DNA from: Nitrospirota bacterium
Lineage (GTDB): Bacteria > Nitrospirota > Thermodesulfovibrionia > Thermodesulfovibrionales > SM23-35
Assembly: GCA_016212245.1 (NCBI GenBank)
Contig: JACRGU010000183.1
Coordinates: forward strand, 1-7,004
DNA length: 7,004 nucleotides
Direction of reading: 5' to 3'
Translations under genes and position numbers: made by a program
The notes under the pieces: model-generated
Seen by the model: the letters and a program-made list of their open reading frames with translations, nothing else
Databases searched by the model: none
What the model was told of the DNA's origin: nothing
Shown: piece by piece, positions 1-4,769 of the stretch
How the letters are laid out: the number at the start of each line of letters is the position of its first letter
How positions within the stretch are numbered: the stretch's first letter is position 1

Positions 1-1052
1 CCCTCTTTCTTTGCATTCTCAATAAGCTGTTTCTTCCACCATCTGTATGCAGGCTTATTCCATGGTTCAACTGCACCTTTTGATAATGAGAGACCTTTAT
101 CAGGGATAATCAGATCCTCATCATATCTGAGTGTATTGCCGAATCCTTTACATTCCTGGCATGCGCCGACAGGATGGTTGAAGGAAAAAAGAAGAGGATG
201 CGGTTCTAATAATTCAATGTTACATTCCTCACATGCATTCTCTGAGGAAAAGTGACGAGTGATGAGTGACGAGTTAATTGACTTCTGACTTCCAAATATG
301 ATGACCTTTATCTTTCCATTTCCCTCTCTCCATGCCATCTCTATCGAGTCTGACAACCGTGGTTCATCCCTTATCACAAGCCTGTCAAGGACTATATTTA
401 GTTCGGAGTTCGGAGTTCGGAGTTCGAAGGTTTTCGCTGAACGCTGAATGCTGAACGCTAAACACTTTTCTGACTCCTTAGTATTGACTGATGACCGACT
501 GCTAATCGCTGATATATCTACCACTTCACCATCTATCCACGCCCTGTAGAATCCTCGCTTCCTGAGTTCATTCAACGATTCAGAAGTCTCGAAGAGAATA
601 ATCGCCTTTTCACCAGAATATTTCTCAATGAGTTCCCCAACTATCTGCGATGGGTCCCATTTCCTTATTTCATTACCACAGACAGGGCAGAAAGGTGTAG
701 AGATCTTTGAATACAGAAGTCTGAGCATGTCATAGATCTCTGTCAGTGTTCCAACTGTTGAGCGTGAGCCCCTGACAGGGTTTCTCTGTTCAAGGGCTAT
801 GGCTGGTCTTATATTATGGATTGCATCAACATCCGGTCTATCAAGTTTTTCGAGAAATAGCCTTGCGTATGTGGAAAGGGATTCTATAAATCTCCACTGA
901 CCTTCTGCAAAAACAGTATCAAAGGCCAGAGAAGATTTACCCGAGCCCGAGACACCTGTTATCGCTATAACCTTATTATGAGGCAGACGAAGGTTAATAT
1001 TCTTGAGGTTGTTCTGCCGTGCACCTTCTATTATAAGTTCTCTGTGAGACAT
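1..1052 (-). CDS. uvrA: Excinuclease ABC subunit A (UvrA), N-terminal part, truncated by the window edge
   Basis: UvrA is the ABC-type ATPase that detects DNA damage and loads UvrB in nucleotide excision repair. The 350 visible codons hold the first nucleotide-binding domain: Walker A GVSGSGKSS at residues 33-41, then the typical segments ESLSTYARLFL (57-67) and RSTVGTLTEIYD (97-108). The signature-like DGEVVDIS (174-181) opens the UvrB-binding region, and a zinc site follows with Cys274/277 and Cys298/301. Start ATG at 1052-1050; another ATG 4 bp upstream is in a frame that does not give UvrA. The ribosome binding site is weak. The stop lies outside the window. The text around residue 90 (EQRNPVRGSRSTVGT) differs from E. 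coli UvrA and recalls the long or paralogous UvrA types. Two loop insertions (about 181-218 and 254-268) are built of 7-bp tandem repeats, yet the frame stays open throughout. Family assignment is very secure; which UvrA subtype is not. Confidence 0.96.
   Translation of the reverse strand, partial: MSHRELIIEGARQNNLKNINLRLPHNKVIAITGVSGSGKSSLAFDTVFAEGQWRFIESLSTYARLFLEKLDRPDVDAIHNIRPAIALEQRNPVRGSRSTVGTLTEIYDMLRLLYSKISTPFCPVCGNEIRKWDPSQIVGELIEKYSGEKAIILFETSESLNELRKRGFYRAWIDGEVVDISAISSRSSVNTKESEKCLAFSIQRSAKTFELRTPNSELNIVLDRLVIRDEPRLSDSIEMAWREGNGKIKVIIFGSQKSINSSLITRHFSSENACEECNIELLEPHPLLFSFNHPVGACQECKGFGNTLRYDEDLIIPDKGLSLSKGAVEPWNKPAYRWWKKQLIENAKKE
251..292 (-). repeat. Heptamer repeat cluster A inside uvrA
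   Basis: Exactly six 7-bp units, 42 bp. On the plus strand they read AGTGACG, AGTGATG, AGTGACG, AGTTAAT, TGACTTC, TGACTTC. Read as uvrA sense they are GAAGTCA twice, a divergent unit, then CGTCACT-type units three times. They encode roughly residues 254-268 (SQKSINSSLITRHF), just before the first zinc-binding Cys pair. Forty-two bp is a multiple of both 7 and 3, so the array adds 14 codons without changing frame. Confidence 0.85.
400..427 (-). repeat. Heptamer repeat cluster B1 (sense word GAACTCC) inside uvrA
   Basis: Four adjacent units on the plus strand: AGTTCGG three times, then AGTTCGA. In uvrA sense the word is GAACTCC, translated as part of FELRTPNSEL (residues 209-218) because a 7-bp word passes through all three frames. 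This word is free of stop codons in both orientations, unlike the other words in the window. It sits immediately N-terminal to the conserved strand LNIVLDRL of the UvrB-binding region. Confidence 0.9.
435..462 (-). repeat. Heptamer repeat cluster B2 (sense word TTCAGCG) inside uvrA
   Basis: Four units on the plus strand: CGCTGAA, CGCTGAA, TGCTGAA, CGCTAAA, separated from cluster B1 by exactly 7 bp (428-434). In uvrA sense this is a TTCAGCG-type word, encoding the segment LAFSIQRSA (about residues 198-206). In the opposite orientation the word would contain TGA in one of the three frames it passes through. Cluster B2 is part of a composite insertion spanning about 400-512. Confidence 0.87.
485..512 (-). 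repeat. Degenerate heptamer cluster B3 inside uvrA
   Basis: Four diverged 7-bp units on the plus strand: TGACTGA, TGACCGA, CTGCTAA, TCGCTGA. The 7-bp pieces TGACTCC and TTAGTAT precede them at 471-484. They encode about residues 181-190 (SAISSRSSVN). The similarity is weaker than in clusters B1 and B2. The case rests on period and location in the same non-conserved loop, which begins right after DGEVVDIS. Confidence 0.55.
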
Positions 1053-1077
1053 TCATATATTTTAACTCTTTTTTAAC

Positions 1078-3171
1078 TCATTGTTTCAATCGCTTTAGAC
1101 AATCTTCAATCAGCTGTATATGTTCTGTATCTTCTACAGGAGTTTTTAGATATGCCCTATAAAGCAGCCATCGTGCTTCTTTATTCTTGTTTAACATGGA
1201 TGCTGATGTCCCTGCATAAACCAGCCCTTTGCTACTTAATAAATCATCTTGACTATTAATATACCGCCTGTATGCCCTGTATGCCTCTTCATACTTCTCG
1301 TCTGTTATATATGTCTCCATCAATTCCTCAAGTATCTTTACATGGGTATTAACAGGCATTTCCCTCTCCAATGCCTTCCTGTATACACCTGTAGCCTCAT
1401 CAAGCCTTCCTCCCATCTTTAATGCCTCAGCCTTTAAATGGAAACCTACATATTTATCAGGATAGTTCGAGATTATCCTCTCAGCATGATAAATCGCCCT
1501 GTCATAATCTCCTGAACTCAAATATATCCTTCCGGCTAAATAGTTATTAATCCCGCATCCAGGATATATACTGAGCATTCTCAATACCTCATCTAAAACC
1601 CTTGCACGTCTCTCAGCATCCATCCTGTCAACATTTAGATTCGTATTAAAAGGGTCTATCTCCTTTAGTTTGTACCTTTCTGCTATGAGGGGGAAATGTT
1701 TTTCGTTGACATAAAGCACCTCTACAGCATCATAAAATACAGGTATGTAATATGGATAGGATTTTATTATCTTTTTGAAAGATTCTTTATAGGCATGACT
1801 GACAGAAAGGAAGGATGGGTCATGGTCCTTTATTACCTTTTCAAAGACATTGTTATCTCTAAACATATCTCCACTTAAGATAAAATCCTCCTTTGTAAAA
1901 AGGAATGGCACCTTCATATCAATAAAGATCTTATATTCAGGATAAAGCATCCACTGGAGGTACCCACCTGTATTATGATTATTCAATATCCTCCCACCAG
2001 CACCAACACTGCTAAGAAACCTTACGACCCCTTCAGGGAGACCATCAGGAGAGATAGGATAACGCGATTTATTATCAATGACCTCTTTTACACGGTAGAA
2101 AGGCAGAGAGACGAATACCAGCAAGACCACAATTGAAACTACCTTTAAGGGTGGTCTCAGCATCTTAAATTCAAACTCTGGCATATATGCCTTAAGTATT
2201 GGCAGAAACAGCAGGGATGCCTCGTATCCGAAACGAATCCCCTTAAGATTAAGATATACACCAGCAATGAACAATATCAGATAACCAATTTTTATTCTCC
2301 TCAGATTTGTCAGAAAAAGTACAAGGGCTGTTATAAAGATCAAGTTTAGCGGAGTCCCCCTAATTAAATCACCCCATGAAAAGATAAGGAAATCCTGAAT
2401 TCTGGGTACACGAAGTTCATTAATATAGATAGAGACCTCTTTTATAGAAATGAATGGTGACTTCAGGAGGTGATATGTATTGGGGTTAATCAGTATCACA
2501 ATGACGCATAAGAGAAGGCCTAAGATAGGATATATATCTCTTTTCTGAAAAGGCATTTTGAGGCTTAGATGCCCGTAGTAATTGGCTGTATAAGCAAATA
2601 CAATCAGGAGAAAGATTACATATTCAACTCCATGGATGTTAGCCCATACCAGACCTATCAATACTAAACCTGTAATGCGTAATGCGTTACGCGTTATGTG
2701 AGATTTACAGATAATGATACTCATAATGATAAACAGGTAAGAAAATATATACGGCCTGATAAGATATGTCTCCCTCGCCATAAATGCCATAAAATAAAGG
2801 GAAAGGAAGATGAGGGGAAAAAGTTTGTCCGAGAGATAAAAGAACAATAAAAACAGGCTGATTGAAAAGACCATTGAGCGAAGGAATATTAAACCCTCAA
2901 AACCTGAAATGGAATAAATCTTATAAATCAGGTATTGAAAAAGCCATGAATAATCAACCCACTGCCGATCCAGAAAGGAGTAGTAAGAATTTGAAGGGAC
3001 AGTTCCTGTTGAGCTGATATATCTTCCATCAGAGAGATGGTACCAGAAATCTGTGTCACCTGAATAAATCGGGTATTTCAAGAATGCAAAGGGCAGCAAA
3101 CAGATTGCAATACCCACAATGAAATAAGCCTTATTTTTAACAGTAAGATTCTGGATATCTGTCAATTTCAT
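1078..3171 (-). CDS. Multi-pass GT-C-like membrane protein with C-terminal TPR-like domain
   Basis: A 697-residue protein of unknown exact function. Residues 1-30 form the first membrane segment. A probable periplasmic loop follows with acidic DTDFWYHLSDG (39-49) and WVDYSWLFQYLIY (71-83), the layout of GT-C glycosyltransferases that use lipid-linked sugars and carry acidic catalytic residues in the first loop. About ten further hydrophobic segments follow to about residue 360. A soluble part has RILNNHNTGGYLQWML (394-409) and FIDMK (416-420), a pattern seen in uncharacterised bacterial relatives. Residues about 540-690 form helical pairs resembling TPRs (for example LAGRIYLSSGDYDRAIYHAE). 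Start ATG at 3171-3169 lies 12 bp after the methyltransferase stop, suggesting translational coupling; there is no clear Shine-Dalgarno sequence. A heptamer array encodes residues 158-167. A sugar-transfer role is inferred; a non-enzymatic membrane protein is the alternative. Confidence 0.85.
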   Translation of the reverse strand: MKLTDIQNLTVKNKAYFIVGIAICLLPFAFLKYPIYSGDTDFWYHLSDGRYISSTGTVPSNSYYSFLDRQWVDYSWLFQYLIYKIYSISGFEGLIFLRSMVFSISLFLLFFYLSDKLFPLIFLSLYFMAFMARETYLIRPYIFSYLFIIMSIIICKSHITRNALRITGLVLIGLVWANIHGVEYVIFLLIVFAYTANYYGHLSLKMPFQKRDIYPILGLLLCVIVILINPNTYHLLKSPFISIKEVSIYINELRVPRIQDFLIFSWGDLIRGTPLNLIFITALVLFLTNLRRIKIGYLILFIAGVYLNLKGIRFGYEASLLFLPILKAYMPEFEFKMLRPPLKVVSIVVLLVFVSLPFYRVKEVIDNKSRYPISPDGLPEGVVRFLSSVGAGGRILNNHNTGGYLQWMLYPEYKIFIDMKVPFLFTKEDFILSGDMFRDNNVFEKVIKDHDPSFLSVSHAYKESFKKIIKSYPYYIPVFYDAVEVLYVNEKHFPLIAERYKLKEIDPFNTNLNVDRMDAERRARVLDEVLRMLSIYPGCGINNYLAGRIYLSSGDYDRAIYHAERIISNYPDKYVGFHLKAEALKMGGRLDEATGVYRKALEREMPVNTHVKILEELMETYITDEKYEEAYRAYRRYINSQDDLLSSKGLVYAGTSASMLNKNKEARWLLYRAYLKTPVEDTEHIQLIEDCLKRLKQ
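2672..2699 (-). repeat. Heptamer repeat cluster C inside the GT-C-like membrane gene
   Basis: Four units on the plus strand: GTAATGC, GTAATGC, GTTACGC, GTTATGT. In the host gene's sense they are GCATTAC-type words encoding HITRNALRIT (residues 158-167), a basic, polar stretch between two hydrophobic segments. The opposite orientation of this word contains TAA and would be closed. The two right-hand units differ from the left pair by one or more substitutions, so the array is partly decayed. Confidence 0.8.
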
Positions 3172-3183
3172 AAAACTAATCTA

Positions 3184-3744
3184 TCAATTACACCTTTTTG
3201 CGATAATCCTTGTGTTGAATATAAACTGGAAATAGCTAGCTTTTATAACCTTAAAACCACATTTCTCTAATAATGCTACAGTCTCTTTCTTCCACCAATA
3301 TTTTTTATGGTCTGCGATCTGAAATTGATCGATTATCTTAAGCTTAAATGCCATAAACTCCAGGACTGGTTTAGATACAGGCGTTGGAACAGTGATAAAA
3401 AGCAGTCCATTTTTCTTTAATATTCTGTTTGCCTCTTTAATTACAGCCTCAGGATGATTTAAGTGCTCTAATACAGCCAGCATACTCACATAATCAGCAT
3501 AGTCGTCACTTAATGGAATCTCTTTTTCAACGTTAGCACTTAGCAAGCGAATGTTTCCGATAATTCTGTCTCCAGAAAACTTATCCAAGCCAACACCTTC
3601 ACTAATCTTCGGTGATACCTGATTAAGAAAGACGGCTTCATCTCCACAGCCGATATCTACAAAGATTGAATTATCCTTAATGTATGGAAGAAAATATCTG
3701 TATCTTAATTTCCTGAGCAGTTTATCTAATGTTTTGTTCATCAC
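3184..3744 (-). CDS. Class I SAM-dependent methyltransferase (Methyltransf_11-like)
   Basis: A 186-residue soluble enzyme predicted to transfer a methyl group from S-adenosylmethionine; the substrate is unknown. The Rossmann fold shows motif I FVDIGCGDE (28-36), an acidic end of strand 2 in VGLDK (51-55), the motif LAVLEHLNHPE (89-99), and ILKKNGLLFITVPTP (108-122), all typical of the UbiE-like group. The C-terminal half (about 123-186) is short. The first codon is GTG at 3744-3742, directly followed by ATG at 3741-3739. An AAGG lies 7 nt before the GTG and 10 nt before the ATG, so GTG is slightly favoured and the two starts differ by one residue. It sits 32 bp after the glycosyltransferase and 12 bp before the membrane gene, which suggests modification of a sugar or lipid-linked glycan, though this is inference only. 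Confidence 0.92.
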   Translation of the reverse strand: MMNKTLDKLLRKLRYRYFLPYIKDNSIFVDIGCGDEAVFLNQVSPKISEGVGLDKFSGDRIIGNIRLLSANVEKEIPLSDDYADYVSMLAVLEHLNHPEAVIKEANRILKKNGLLFITVPTPVSKPVLEFMAFKLKIIDQFQIADHKKYWWKKETVALLEKCGFKVIKASYFQFIFNTRIIAKRCN

Positions 3745-3776
3745 CCTGATGCCTTAATGGTACTATGTCTTACCTA

Positions 3777-4697
3777 TCAAATAGAATTCTTTTTAGTACA
3801 CTTTGAGATTAAATAGACAATCTCCCTCTGATTCCTTGCAATTGTATCGAGGATAAGACCGATAGAAAATGACAGGAAGGATAGTATCATCAAAGAGGCT
3901 GATAGAACCGCAGATGGCACCTTGTACACATATCTGTAAGAGATAAACTCCAGAATTACTGGAATACCAGTCAAAAGAGAAAGAACAAATAAAATCCCGG
4001 CGATTGATGAAAAAAAGATTAGTGGACGATAGTGTTTGAATATCCAGAAGACTGTTTTTATAATTGAAATCCCATCGCGAAAGGTATTAAGTTTTGAAAC
4101 ACTCCCCCCAGGACGGCTTCTGAATGGGATGTCCATCTCGATAAAAGGATAGTTCCTGTCAATCGCCTGAAGTGTTAACTCTGTCTCAATCTCAAAGCCC
4201 TTGCTGAATATTACATTGGATTTTACAAAATTTCTGCTGAATGCCCTGTAACCTGAAAAGATATCCTTAACCTTAGCCCTGAAAAGCAGCCCGATCAGGC
4301 TGGTAATCAGTTTATTGCCAAACCGATGGAACCTGCGAAATGACTTATCTGTATAGCTGTTTAACCGATTGCCGACTACCATATCAGCGTGTCCTGATGC
4401 AACAGGCCCTATTAATTTCTTTACCTCAGAGGCAGGATATGTGTCATCCCCGTCAACCATTACATAAATATCTGCATTAATTTCGTCAAACATCCTGCAG
4501 ACAACATTACCCTTACCTTTTTTAGGTTCATACCTGACAATTGTACCAGCCCTCTCTGCCTCTGTAGCAGTGTCATCTGTACTTGCATTGTCATAGACAA
4601 AGATATCTGCCCCTGGCAATTCTCTGCGGAAATCAGCCACTACCTTTCTGATAGTTAATGCCTCATTATGGCATGGTATTAAAACTGCAATTCTCAT
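3777..4697 (-). CDS. Family 2 glycosyltransferase, polyprenyl/dolichyl-phosphate sugar synthase-like, with two C-terminal membrane segments
   Basis: A 306-residue GT-A enzyme likely to move a sugar from a nucleotide sugar to a membrane polyprenyl phosphate on the cytoplasmic face. Visible features are the N-terminal nucleotide-binding strand RIAVLIPCHNEALTI (2-16), VYDNASTDDT (34-43), the metal/nucleotide DXD-type motif VDGDDTYP (81-88), FSGYRAFSR (147-155) and GFEIETELTLQA (167-178), an order typical of dolichyl-phosphate mannose/glucose synthase relatives. Hydrophobic segments at about 226-250 and 262-286 would anchor it in the membrane. Start ATG at 4697-4695; a TATAAT lies 15 nt upstream on the minus strand. 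It is the first gene of the probable minus-strand operon and a natural donor-maker for the two GT-C-like proteins on either side. The sugar cannot be read from the sequence; a GT2 acting directly on a surface glycan is the alternative. Confidence 0.93.
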   Translation of the reverse strand: MRIAVLIPCHNEALTIRKVVADFRRELPGADIFVYDNASTDDTATEAERAGTIVRYEPKKGKGNVVCRMFDEINADIYVMVDGDDTYPASEVKKLIGPVASGHADMVVGNRLNSYTDKSFRRFHRFGNKLITSLIGLLFRAKVKDIFSGYRAFSRNFVKSNVIFSKGFEIETELTLQAIDRNYPFIEMDIPFRSRPGGSVSKLNTFRDGISIIKTVFWIFKHYRPLIFFSSIAGILFVLSLLTGIPVILEFISYRYVYKVPSAVLSASLMILSFLSFSIGLILDTIARNQREIVYLISKCTKKNSI

Positions 4698-4769
4698 ACT
4701 GTTTTAAGTTATATTATACATCAATATCCTTACTTTCTATTTCTGGCGAGGTTTAGGATAATAACAGAA
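4698..4769. promoter_or_regulatory. Divergent intergenic region, probable promoters for both directions
   Basis: This 72-bp AT-rich spacer lies between the start codons of two divergent genes, so promoters for both are expected here. On the minus strand TATAAT (4718-4713) matches the sigma-70 -10 consensus exactly. No good -35 lies 16-18 bp away, and the implied leader before the 4697 ATG would be only about 9 nt. On the plus strand GATAAT (4757-4762) is a weak -10 candidate, but it overlaps the ribosome binding site and is doubtful. Confidence 0.4.
4755..4758 (+). promoter_or_regulatory. Ribosome binding site AGGA for the GT-C/TPR gene
   Basis: AGGA lies 11 nt before the ATG at 4770. It supports this start over internal ones; the protein also begins with a good membrane-anchoring segment when started here. 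Confidence 0.5.

Noticed and set aside
400..512. A frameshift or pseudogene in uvrA at the repeat insertions
   Set aside because: Reading from the ATG at 1052 to base 3 gives 350 uninterrupted codons with conserved UvrA motifs before and after both insertions, so the frame is intact.
1050..1058. Alternative uvrA start at the ATG 4 bp upstream (1056-1054)
   Set aside because: That frame gives MNVSQRTYNRR and not UvrA sequence; the ATG at 1052 gives the conserved N-terminus.
1270..1300. Short direct repeat of CCTGTATGCC type
   Set aside because: It reflects repeated Ala-Tyr-Arg codons in a helix (YRAYRR), with a 9-bp period, and is not one of the heptamer arrays.
1696..1878. A 60-codon plus-strand open frame
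   Set aside because: It is antisense to the C-terminal half of the membrane/TPR gene, has no ribosome binding site that I can see and no recognisable motif.
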